This document shows positions 8,170 to 15,514 of a stretch of DNA of 64,000 nt, piece by piece. A program made the translations under genes and the position numbers. Position 1 is the stretch's first letter. Every line of letters starts with the position of its first letter. The DNA is from Sphingobium_A sp965228065 (GTDB lineage Bacteria; Pseudomonadota; Alphaproteobacteria; Sphingomonadales; Sphingomonadaceae): contig OZ245788.1 in assembly GCA_965228065.1 (NCBI GenBank), forward strand, positions 682,001 through 746,000. Direction: 5' to 3'. Below the pieces are notes generated by a model, which was not told where the DNA came from, ran no database searches, and saw nothing but the letters and a program-made list of their open reading frames with translations.

Positions 8170-8420
8170 TGCGGATGTCGGTCTCCACGCGCATGTCGCA
8201 CGACTGCTGCAGGATCCCGATCCGCGCTGGCGAATGGCAGCCATGAGCCTGCTTAAGTCCGACCATTCATCGCCGGAATTCATTGAGGGCTGGGCTAAGC
8301 GCCTGTCGGTTGACCCCGAACCGGAGATCCGAGACGACCCGGTGAAACTGCAGCATGCTAGTACTCCGCCGGGCTGAATATTCCTGACGCGGAAACGCTA
8401 TATGCCCTGCTCGGCTCATA

Positions 8421-8690
8421 GAACGGATATATGATGACTATGAGCTGGATGAAAAAGGGCCAGCCTAGGTTCTAGAACGAGAGCAGGAGGTTATCTCGGT
8501 TACCAAACATGCCCGCGTTGCCGATTCGCCAGGCGTTTCAAATGCCCAAAATGCCAAATGCGATCCAAATTACTCGTTTGGCTATTGCCTACCACAATGC
8601 ACGAGAATCCAGCCACGCATCAACTTCGGAGCGCCTGAAGCGAGGACAGCGCCGAAACCTGCTTATGCCAGTGCCAAGCTCATATTCACG
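8421..8690 (+). pseudogene. Integrase gene fragment 2, C-terminal remnant
   Basis: Translation gives ERIYDDYELDE, then an in-frame TAG at 8466-8468, then QEVISVTKHARVAD and FGYCLPQ, followed by IQPRINFGAPE. These align along the last 90 residues of the intact integrase (ERIYDGYELEE, QEVISIAKRACVAE, FGYCLPQ, IQSRIDFGAFE). The remnant keeps the nucleophile tyrosine region but lacks three quarters of the gene. It marks a second, related element inserted in tandem and then partly deleted. Confidence 0.8.
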
Positions 8691-8867
8691 GGGAAATCCA
8701 TCCGGCCGTCGTTTTCGCAAGCGATCGATCTGTCGCCTGGACAGCCGTGCGAGATGAGCAAACTCTTCGACGGTGATCAGGCCTGACAATAGATCATCGG
8801 ATGACAGCCTATCCTTGGTCCGGCTGATTCGCTTCGCAATCGGCTGGGCTTCTTTCTCAGCGCTCAT
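8589..8867 (-). CDS. AlpA-like helix-turn-helix protein
   Basis: The 92-aa protein contains LITVEEFAHLARLSRRQIDRLRKRRPDGFPREYELG followed by FRRSEVDAWLDSRAL, the layout of AlpA/excisionase-type DNA-binding proteins (a HTH, a wing and a terminal helix). Such proteins regulate integrase genes or act as directionality factors. Its start overlaps the end of the ribbon-helix-helix gene by 4 bp (ATGA), so it is the last gene of the relaxase operon. Its 3' end is antisense to the integrase remnant. In the intact integrase copy the same antisense stretch still reads KRSEIDAWLD, showing that the two genes once converged in both elements. Confidence 0.75.
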   Translation of the reverse strand: MSAEKEAQPIAKRISRTKDRLSSDDLLSGLITVEEFAHLARLSRRQIDRLRKRRPDGFPREYELGTGISRFRRCPRFRRSEVDAWLDSRALW

Positions 8868-9274
8868 GGCGTGTCTGTTGGGACAGCCTTGCCGGCGATC
8901 AGTGCGCCCTTGGCAATCCTGCGCTCCACAAGCGCGAGCAGCCGCTGATAACGCTCAAGCCCAAGCCTCCCTGTCTCGGCATCGAACTGTGGTTGATGGG
9001 CGACGAGGGTGAGCTGGTGCTGGACGAACACGCCGAGCAGTTCGGTCGCCATTTCAAGTTTCCGCTCGATGCGCTCGGAGACGCGGCTCTGCCGGTCGAG
9101 CCGGGGACCGAACCGTTCGTCGAGCATGTGCTGCCCCTTGCGCTCAATCCAAACCTGCAGGGCATCGGTCATGATCGACGTCTTGGAAGCGCCTGGCTTT
9201 GCCGCAAGTGCATCGAGTTTGGCCGACAGTTCGCCGGACAGATAGAATTGATGCCGGATCTTGCTGGTCTTCAT
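8864..9274 (-). CDS. Ribbon-helix-helix protein, probable relaxosome accessory
   Basis: From the ATG at 9274 the product is 136 aa. Its N-terminus, TSKIRHQFYLSGELSAKLDALAAKPGASKTSIMTDALQVWIERK, has the strand-helix-helix pattern of CopG/Arc-type DNA-binding proteins, and the rest is predicted helical. It lies between the relaxase gene (81 bp upstream) and the AlpA-like gene (4-bp overlap), the usual place for a relaxosome accessory protein that binds oriT. An upstream extension to 9337 is possible but less likely. The role is inferred from context. Confidence 0.75.
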   Translation of the reverse strand: MKTSKIRHQFYLSGELSAKLDALAAKPGASKTSIMTDALQVWIERKGQHMLDERFGPRLDRQSRVSERIERKLEMATELLGVFVQHQLTLVAHQPQFDAETGRLGLERYQRLLALVERRIAKGALIAGKAVPTDTP

Positions 9275-9355
9275 GCCGGTCAAGATGACGCTGACCCCGT
9301 TCGATCGACAGTGCCTCTCTGGTGCATCTGGGCGCATTCCGAGGCAGTCTAAGCA

Positions 9356-11305
9356 TCAAATGCCGATGCCGAGCCCGCGACTGCGTCCGATTGTCCAGTC
9401 GATACCGCCCTCGCGCATCAACCCCGACACCTGCTTGCCGATCGCGCGTTCGAGCACCGGCCGCCATGGCACCAATGTAAACTCCCGCGATTTCTCGATC
9501 AGTGCGAACTTCCGGTCACCGATCTGTACGGCGCGGTTCAGCTTGCCCTCAACCCGATCGCCATGACGGCTCGCGACGAACTCGCGCCCCAGCTCCTCGC
9601 CCAGCCTGGCGGCAACACGGCGCAGTTCGCGCTGCTGAAGCTGCGCGATCATGTTGGCGCGGTATCGGACTGTGTCTCCGCTCACCTCGGCGAGTTGCTG
9701 TTCGACCAGCCATTGCTGTCGTACGACCAGTGCCTTGCGCACCTCAGCACCAAAGCCGCGCTCAAGTCGTTCCGGCCGATCCGAGACGAGGTCCCGATCA
9801 AGCCAGGTGGCCCCGTCATGCCGTGGAAGCTGCGGCAGGGGCTGAACCGAGAGCGTCTCGACCATCACAGGATCACGAGCGGCGAGCGTGCGCTCATAGG
9901 CTTCCGCCTTCTCAAGATGATCAGGCGCGATGGTCCAGCTGCCATCTGGTTCACGGATAACCCCGCGGGTCATACGTCGGATCGCCTCGAGCCGACGCTC
10001 ATGCTTCTCAGCGAAGCCCTGGGTCGCCTGAGCGTCATGCTCGAGATGCGCATCGATCGAGTAGCGACCACCATTAGCGGCAGCGATCTCGGCGACGGTG
10101 CGATCGAAACTGTGCACCTTGATCGGCCGCGGCGAGATCCGAACAATGCCATTTGCCGGCAGCTCTTCGCCGCCGGTGCCGATATCGACATAATGACTAC
10201 GGCCATCGAGCGCGTCGATGATGACGAAGTGCCGGTCGGCATGCTCGTCCGACAGGCCGCGGGCCACAACCCGCCCGACGATCGGCGCAGAGCTTCCCTC
10301 GGCCGGATCATAAATGGCGTGATCAGTTGGCGCTCGCTCCGGCAGATGCGTTCGCATCGCGTGTTGAATGGTCCGGATGATATCGCCCCGCGTGCCCATG
10401 CGACGCAGGATCGGCTCCATCTCCGGATCGAGTGTCCAGGTGCCGGGCCCGGTCTCTTTCGCCAGCCCCATCCGCCCAAGCGTCTGCAGTCGCCCCGCAC
10501 GCAGGCTTTGCTCACCCCCGTCGCGATGGGCGGCACGAACCACGCCATGGTCATCGATCGAACGCATCAGCCGCCGGTCGAGATCGGTGAACCGCTCCTG
10601 GCCAATCTCGCGAGTACGGCTGCGTTGGATCTCGGCATCGGTGCGCGGGCCTAGGTCGAGATTGACGAGCTCGGCGGCGCGCTCGCGCAGGCCATGGGTC
10701 ATATAGTCACGGGCGATGACGAGATCCTTGCCACGATCATCCTTGCCCCTCACGATGACATGGCTGTGAGGATGGCCGGTGTTGAAGTGATCGACCGCCA
10801 CCCAGTCGAGCTTTGTACCGAGATCCTGCTCGGCCTGCAGCATCAGCCGTCGGACCAGAGGCTTCAGGTCGTCATACTCGGCGCCATCCTCGGCCGAGAC
10901 GATGAAGCGGAACTGATGGCGATCCCCTTGCCCGCGTTCGAGGAACGCCTTGCCGTCCACCACATCGCGATCGGGACCATAGAGCGCACTGCGTTCACCC
11001 TCGCGCGTCGTGCCGTCGCGTTGCAGGTAGCGAAGGTGCGCGCGTGCCGCACCAGCCCCCTTGCCACCCAGCCGGACGATGCGTGCCTTGACCATGACCC
11101 TGCGGCTGCGGAACCCGGCGTTGCGATCGCGCGAGGACAGCAACCGGCCGATGCCCGAGCCCCGGCCGATCCGCGCGCCGGTGAACCCGCTGCGCCCGCG
11201 TCGGCTCGCACCGCCGGCACGGTTGATCCCGGCGCGCAGACGATGCCCGAGCGACCGGTCCTGTCCGATCCGCCCGAGCCAGAGGTCGAAGTCGTCATTG
11301 GCCAT
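9356..11305 (-). CDS. VirD2-like relaxase (DUF3363)
   Basis: The 649-aa protein (from ATG 11305, preceded by GAGGATGCGGATC) starts MANDDFDLWLGRIG and carries the relaxase histidine cluster HFNTGHPHSHVIVRG (H178, H180, H182), which binds the metal needed to cleave oriT. A candidate catalytic tyrosine lies in HLRYLQRDG near residue 93. The remaining 400 residues match the DUF3363 region of mobile-element relaxases. It would nick the element and pilot it into a mating channel. No coupling protein or T4SS gene is nearby, so transfer would need a helper. An upstream ATG at 11362 would add 19 residues. Confidence 0.88.
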   Translation of the reverse strand: MANDDFDLWLGRIGQDRSLGHRLRAGINRAGGASRRGRSGFTGARIGRGSGIGRLLSSRDRNAGFRSRRVMVKARIVRLGGKGAGAARAHLRYLQRDGTTREGERSALYGPDRDVVDGKAFLERGQGDRHQFRFIVSAEDGAEYDDLKPLVRRLMLQAEQDLGTKLDWVAVDHFNTGHPHSHVIVRGKDDRGKDLVIARDYMTHGLRERAAELVNLDLGPRTDAEIQRSRTREIGQERFTDLDRRLMRSIDDHGVVRAAHRDGGEQSLRAGRLQTLGRMGLAKETGPGTWTLDPEMEPILRRMGTRGDIIRTIQHAMRTHLPERAPTDHAIYDPAEGSSAPIVGRVVARGLSDEHADRHFVIIDALDGRSHYVDIGTGGEELPANGIVRISPRPIKVHSFDRTVAEIAAANGGRYSIDAHLEHDAQATQGFAEKHERRLEAIRRMTRGVIREPDGSWTIAPDHLEKAEAYERTLAARDPVMVETLSVQPLPQLPRHDGATWLDRDLVSDRPERLERGFGAEVRKALVVRQQWLVEQQLAEVSGDTVRYRANMIAQLQQRELRRVAARLGEELGREFVASRHGDRVEGKLNRAVQIGDRKFALIEKSREFTLVPWRPVLERAIGKQVSGLMREGGIDWTIGRSRGLGIGI

Positions 11306-11593
11306 GATCCGCATCCTCGAAGGCTGAAGATCATGCCGATGAGGGTCGTGCGACCTGCGCATTCAAGGGCCTCCATGTGTGATGACACGCACGGCCCACA
11401 AATGCTGGCTCTACGCCCCCTAGCGACATCCCATGGAGGCAAACCCAGGACCATGCCTCCCCCGCAAACGCTGTGCAGACCTGGCCTGCCGCCACTTGTG
11501 GAGGCACGGCTTTCTATCTTGCCATCCCTTTTTCTCCCCCTCAGCCCCTCGATCCTCGCACTTTCCCCCTCCCTGCTCACTCACCAGGCCGCA
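11306..11593. other. Gene-free region upstream of relaxase, candidate oriT
   Basis: No convincing coding frame is present. GGAGGCA at 11435-11441 and 11500-11506 and its complement TGCCTCC at 11454-11460 form a small cluster of inverted and direct repeats. Such repeats just upstream of a relaxase are where oriT often lies. No nic consensus is recognised, so this is a weak inference. Confidence 0.3.
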
Positions 11594-11625
11594 GAAAAAG
11601 AGAGCGGCGCCCACCGACGCCGCTC
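11594..11625 (-). terminator. Terminator after the 119-aa gene
   Basis: On the minus strand GAGCGGCG pairs with CGCCGCTC (11602-11609 and 11618-11625) around an 8-nt loop and is followed by TCTTTTTC. It lies 17 bp after the stop codon of the hypothetical gene ending at 11642. Confidence 0.8.
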
Positions 11626-11641
11626 CCGAAAACAGCTGCTG

Positions 11642-12001
11642 TCATGAGACCGCGGCAAGCGCCGCCATCGCCGCCTCACGCGTCTTCACATCCCTCAGAT
11701 GCCGCATCCAATGGACCATGCCATCGCCATCCACGAGGCAGATTGCTGTGAACCAACGGCACCGGAACAGCCCGGCAATCGCGATGCGATCGAGCTCCAG
11801 ATCTCCATCACCGTCGCTTTCAAACGATCCCAGATACCGCTCATTAATGCGACTTTCCCAGTAAAAATCGGCGGCTTCCGCATCGATGAACAGCGCCGCG
11901 ACCGCGTCGATTTCCGTGTCATGGAACTGCGTTTCAAGCCCCGCGACCAGCGTCAGATATGCGTCGTTCGAACGGGTTTCGATCGTTGTGAACAGGGTCA
12001 T
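11642..12001 (-). CDS. Small acidic hypothetical protein
   Basis: The 119-aa protein begins MTLFTTIETRSNDAY and is rich in Asp/Glu, with FIDAEAADFYWESRINERYLGSF and WFTAICLVDGDGMVHWMRHLRD. The start at 12001 is fixed by CTGGAGGATGTC directly upstream. I recognise no domain. It is followed by a good terminator and sits next to a DUF736 gene, among genes typical of sphingomonad plasmids. The acidic character could suit a DNA-mimic or antirestriction protein, but this is only a suggestion. Confidence 0.7.
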   Translation of the reverse strand: MTLFTTIETRSNDAYLTLVAGLETQFHDTEIDAVAALFIDAEAADFYWESRINERYLGSFESDGDGDLELDRIAIAGLFRCRWFTAICLVDGDGMVHWMRHLRDVKTREAAMAALAAVS

Positions 12002-12279
12002 GACATCCTCCAGATCAATGCCCCCGACATTGAGGACATCATCCCGAAGACGGTCGCCGGGCCGGTTGTCAGGGCCGCCGCAGGCGCCGCGCAGCGGCGG
12101 TGGAGGAACCGATTTGCGTAGCAAATTGGAGGGGCCGCCGGCCTTGAGAACCGGCCCGGTGACCGTCATGCTGGGCCTTGCCGAGACGAGCCCCCACCCG
12201 CGCCGGCCCATGGCCTTGTGCGCCTGCCGGAGCGGCGATGCCGCCCGCTGTCGTCGGCCGCCGCCCCGGACAGGAAGGC

Positions 12280-12306
12280 GCTGCGGCGCCCGACAGGCGC
12301 CGCAGC
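12280..12306 (-). terminator. Strong hairpin downstream of DUF736 gene
   Basis: GCTGCGGCGCC at 12280-12290 is the exact inverted complement of 12296-12306, with a 5-nt loop. It lies 8 bp beyond the DUF736 stop. There is no T run, so it may slow or stabilise rather than fully terminate. The surrounding 12002-12313 stretch holds no gene. Confidence 0.6.
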
Positions 12307-12313
12307 GTCAGGG

Positions 12314-12613
12314 TCAGCGCGACCAGATGAGCTTGTTCTCGCCCTCGTCGCCCTGCACCAGCGAGGCGTAGATGGGTGCGGGCAGCGACGGATCGTCGAG
12401 CTTCATCGAGAGATATTCGGCGCCGGTCTCGCGCGCGGCCTTGCTCCAGCCTGCCCCGATCTCGACGGCGCCGGCAAAGACGCGATAATCGGGCGCCTTG
12501 TCATTGTCCCTGGGCGAGGGCCGGATCGTGGCCTTGACGTTGAGCGTGAGGGTCCGGATCGTGCCGCTGAAAACACCGGTCTCGTCGCGGGTGAAAGTGC
12601 CGATCTGTGCCAT
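12314..12613 (-). CDS. DUF736 domain protein
   Basis: The 99-aa product starts MAQIGTFTRDETGVFSGTIRTLTLNVKATIRP and continues with DYRVFAGAVEIGAGWSKAARE and EYLSMKLDDPSLPAPIYASL, the full DUF736 pattern. DUF736 proteins are small, single-domain and strongly associated with conjugative plasmids and integrative elements of alphaproteobacteria. Their biochemical role is unknown. The start at 12613 has AAAGGAGACTATGAC upstream. Confidence 0.92.
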   Translation of the reverse strand: MAQIGTFTRDETGVFSGTIRTLTLNVKATIRPSPRDNDKAPDYRVFAGAVEIGAGWSKAARETGAEYLSMKLDDPSLPAPIYASLVQGDEGENKLIWSR

Positions 12614-13124
12614 GTCATAGTCTCCTTTGCTGTTTCGAAGCCGCCCAGCGCGGCCTCGACAAGCGGTCGTGAGGAGACGGACGGACGGCCTGCATCCCCT
12701 CGGGACCGGAGCACAGCGAAGGACGGCGCAAGCCGGGCTTCTTGCCTCGCGAGGAAGGCGCGCAGCGCCGGGGAAGAAGATCGGCGGGAGCCGTTGCAGG
12801 CACAGGACGGACGGCACCAGACCTGCTGTCAGGAGAGGCTTTGCGGCGGCTCGAACTCGCAAGGGCCGCTGATGCCGGGCACGGATCAGGCCCAACCGAC
12901 GCGATGATCGGGACGAAGCAAGGACGCCCTCGTTACGCGGATCATGAGGGCCTATGGCCGGTTCGGTGGCCCATGACTTGCAGCAACAGGGGGCCGATAC
13001 AGGCGCGTGCGTTTAGACAGGGTTCGCAGCTGGCGATTGCACAGCACCGGCCGGATCGATAACGATGGCTGTGCGTCGGGTGTCGAGATGCCTCTTCCCG
13101 GCGTGAACAGGGTGATGGGATAGA
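12614..13124. other. 511-bp stretch without a supported gene
   Basis: The sequence is GC-rich and has open frames on both strands, but none shows a recognisable domain, good codon use or a ribosome-binding site. The part next to DUF736 is its leader. I see no clear iterons or origin. Confidence 0.5.
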
Positions 13125-13418
13125 ATGAGCGCGCATTTCGTGTTCGAGCAGGGTTCGCTCGAGCCGTCGGAAATCGATCGGCTGACCGCCGAGATCTGGG
13201 CGGATCTTGCCTTTGACGATGCCGCCAAGGCGGCGCTCAGGCGAGACGGGCTGGCCGTGGACAGGCTTCGCCTGGGCGGCCCAAATCCCTTCACCGTGCA
13301 GGCACAGGATATCGCGAGCGTGACGATCGAAGCGGGAACGGGCCCACAGGCCGACGACCTGCTCGATCTGTGGCGGGTCCATTTCCTGCGCAGAATCCGC
13401 GAGCACGCTAGCGGCTGA
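13125..13418 (+). CDS. Small hypothetical protein of the plasmid-like segment
   Basis: This 97-aa frame encodes MSAHFVFEQGSLEPSEID followed by a helical, acidic middle and ends LLDLWRVHFLRRIREHASG. It is the only rightward gene in this part of the island. I recognise no family. The composition is protein-like and a stem-loop lies 127 bp downstream. A GGGATAGA sequence precedes the ATG, a weak ribosome-binding site. Confidence 0.55.
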   Translation: MSAHFVFEQGSLEPSEIDRLTAEIWADLAFDDAAKAALRRDGLAVDRLRLGGPNPFTVQAQDIASVTIEAGTGPQADDLLDLWRVHFLRRIREHASG

Positions 13419-13544
13419 TCGCGGGCGTCTGGTGCCAACGCGCCGAAAAAATCGCGCGGGCACCCTCCCAACGACATGCGCGCCGACGCCCGAAGGGCGG
13501 AGGCGCGCCCGCAAAATCGGACTGGGTCGATATGAAGCGCCGAA

Positions 13545-13574
13545 GTCCCAGCGACGCCGGGGCATCGCTGGGAC
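13545..13574 (+). terminator. Hairpin between hypothetical gene and parB remnant
   Basis: GTCCCAGCGA at 13545-13554 pairs exactly with TCGCTGGGAC at 13565-13574. On the plus strand it is followed within a few bases by CTTTTCTCTC, so it may end transcription of the 97-aa gene; on the minus strand it lies 13 bp after the parB stop. Confidence 0.6.
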
Positions 13575-13586
13575 CCGGCTTTTCTC

Positions 13587-14247
13587 TCAAGCGGCGAGGC
13601 GCTGCTCGTCGTGTTCAGGCTCCTGCGCGTTATCGCAATCGCGCGGGCGGATGAGCGCAGCGGCGGCCTCGACCGAGCGGACACCGCCCCTGTCGGTATA
13701 GGCGGCAGGCGGGAAGGTCATCCAGCGCGGCACCCAGCGCTCGACCTGCGCACGCCCGTTCGTGCCCGTGAGATGGTCGATGACGATGGCTTTCAAGGTC
13801 TTGCCCGCTTCACCGCGATTGGCGGCGGCGACCGCTTCTCCCGCCATATCGGCGACGATCCCGCCCAGCACCTCGCGGTCGCGCAGCGTCGTGAAGAACG
13901 CCTCGTCCGGCTGCCACCAGTCGGCCATGTCGACGCCGATCTGCCGCCCCGCCGCCTCGACGGCGGAGCTGCCCGCCGCTAGCGTCTCGCCGCAAACGAT
14001 CGCGATCACGTCCATCACCGCCCGGTCGGGAAGATCAAGAGGCGTTGGAACAGAGCCGCAAGATCGGCGCTGCCGCCGGTCACGGTCGGCTCGTCCGCAT
14101 CGAGATCGAGCAGCGCCAGCACCGCGCGCCGCTTCTCGTCGAACAGCGTTTCGGCACGGCAGGTCTCGACGCTCTCGCGCACCGCATCGCTCTGCGTCGC
14201 CTGCGGCTCAGGTGTCGCGCGCAGCAGATGCGATCCCGCGATCAGAT
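13587..14247 (-). pseudogene. ParB C-terminal fragment, frameshifted
   Basis: The 3' part encodes GVDMADWWQPDEAFFTTLRDREVLGG, GKTLKAIVIDHL and VERWVPRWMTFPPAAYTDR, matching the C-terminus of the large (about 700 aa) ParB/Spo0J-like proteins of sphingomonad plasmids and integrative elements. Upstream, 14060-14247 still reads like the same protein (LIAGSHLL, ETLFDEKRRAVLALLDLDADEP, LFQRLL) but in another frame; one base seems missing near CTCTTGATCTTCCC at about 14035. The N-terminal ParB and HTH domains are gone, replaced by the IS91-type transposase fragment. It is therefore non-functional. Confidence 0.8.
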
Positions 14248-15039
14248 CCGAAGCATCTCGGCGCCCGCATCGGTGTCACCGCAGTGCTCCATACATGGGG
14301 CTCGGCGCTCACCCATCATCCCCACATCCACATGATCGTGCCGGGCGGCGGCCTCTCGCTCGATGGCGAGCGCTGGATCTCCGCGCGTCCGGCCTTCCTC
14401 TTGCCGGTGCGTGTCCTCGGCGCGCTGTTCCGGCGCCTGTTCCTCACCCGGCTGCTGGCGCTCCACGATGCCGGCAAGCTCGCCTTCTTCGGTGGCATCG
14501 TCCATCTCGCCGATCGCCGCGCTTTCCTGCGTCACCTGGCGCCGGTCCGCAAGAAGCGCTGGGTGGTCTATGCCAAGCCGCCCTTCGCGGGCCCCGAAGC
14601 AGTGCTCGCCTATCTGTCGCGTTACACGCACCGGGTCGCCATCTCGAGCAGCCGCCTCATACGGTTCGACGAGGCCGGGGTGACGTTCCGCTACAAGGAT
14701 TATCGCCGAAGTGGCGCTGACCGGCAGCAGGTCATGACGCTTGTTACCGACGAGTTTATCCGCCGCTTCCTGCTCCATGCCCTGCCACGCGGGTTCCATC
14801 GCATCCGCCACTACGGTCTGCTGGCCGGCGCGACCCGCAAGGCTCATCTCGAACGCGCACGCCAACTGCTCGCCGTCGCACCTCCGCCCGCAGAGGCGGA
14901 GCAGATCGAGGTGCAGGACGTCCGGCCGCCATGCCCATGCTGCGGCGGGCAGATGGTCATCATCGAGATCATCCAGCGCCGCTACCAGCCTCGCGCCCCG
15001 CCGCCCGCGATCAACTCATCCGGTAGCCCTGCGTCGTGA
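14248..15039 (+). pseudogene. IS91-family transposase, 5'-truncated
   Basis: From about 14255 the plus strand encodes KHLGARIGVTAVLHTWGSALTHHPHIHMIVPGGGLS, the HUH-bearing segment of IS91-type (Y2) transposases, then FFGGIVHLADRR, AYLSRYTHRVAISSSRL with the conserved tyrosine, FRYKDYR and a C-terminal zinc-binding CPCCGG. The N-terminal third, with the zinc finger and start codon, is absent; upstream DNA is parB. The frame happens to stay open into antisense parB, which makes an artificial longer ORF. IS91-type elements move by rolling circle and often capture neighbouring genes, so this fragment may mark how the defence cargo arrived. Confidence 0.85.
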
Positions 15040-15135
15040 CCCGGCACGGCTCATTGGTGATGACCTTCGCGGCCATGCTTCGGGGAATGCAGACCGCTGC
15101 ATCGATCCTGAGCAAAAGCGGACCTGCACTTCCCA

Positions 15136-15196
15136 AAAGCGGACCGTCCGCATCTGGGCGACCGCTTTTGCTCCCCAAACTCGGACGGTCCGCTTT
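15136..15196. repeat. 15-bp inverted repeat downstream of IS91-type transposase
   Basis: AAAGCGGACCGTCCG at 15136-15150 is the exact inverted complement of 15182-15196, and a further AAAAGCGGAC copy lies at 15115. The position, about 100 bp past the transposase stop, fits the structured terminus of an IS91-type element. The whole 15040-15514 stretch has no gene. Confidence 0.55.
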
Positions 15197-15347
15197 CAAA
15201 TATCTCCGCATATCGGCGGCGCTAGCGCTCGCCTCGATCGGCTCACGAGCGAAATCCCCATAACCCACCGCGCTCGACCCCCCGGGTTCGGGCATCGCCG
15301 ACTTTCCGACGCCTCACGGCGTCCGAAACTCTAAACGGTAGCGGATT

Positions 15348-15474
15348 GGCAGCTTTTCGGCGTCAAGGCAGCAATAGCTGCCATCCTCAGCTAGAGCGCT
15401 TGGTCGGCAGCTAACGACCAAAGTGCGCCGTTCCGACTAAGCGCTCGGCGTGTCAGCTTACGCCGAAAGCTGCC
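15348..15474. repeat. Long inverted repeat beside the nuclease gene
   Basis: GGCAGCTTTTCGGCGT at 15348-15363 pairs with ACGCCGAAAGCTGCC at 15460-15474 apart from one missing A. The interval holds several further AGCTGCC/GGCAGCT copies. A related inverted repeat lies on the other side of the defence pair at 19845-19940. These look like dispersed intergenic repeats of the genome and may define the ends of an inserted cassette. Confidence 0.5.
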
Positions 15475-15514
15475 GGTCAGGCTGCGCGAAGCGGCGGGTC
15501 GGAAAGCAGCCCAG

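Noticed and set aside
8120..8377. 85-codon frame with a weak HEAT-repeat look after fic
   Set aside because: Its start lies in the fic 3' end and its first part overlaps an integrase remnant in another frame; it has no ribosome-binding site.
13762..15039. Continuous 425-codon plus-strand frame
   Set aside because: Only the part after about 14250 resembles a transposase; the first 160 codons are antisense to the ParB fragment and arginine/alanine-rich, so the frame is an accidental fusion.
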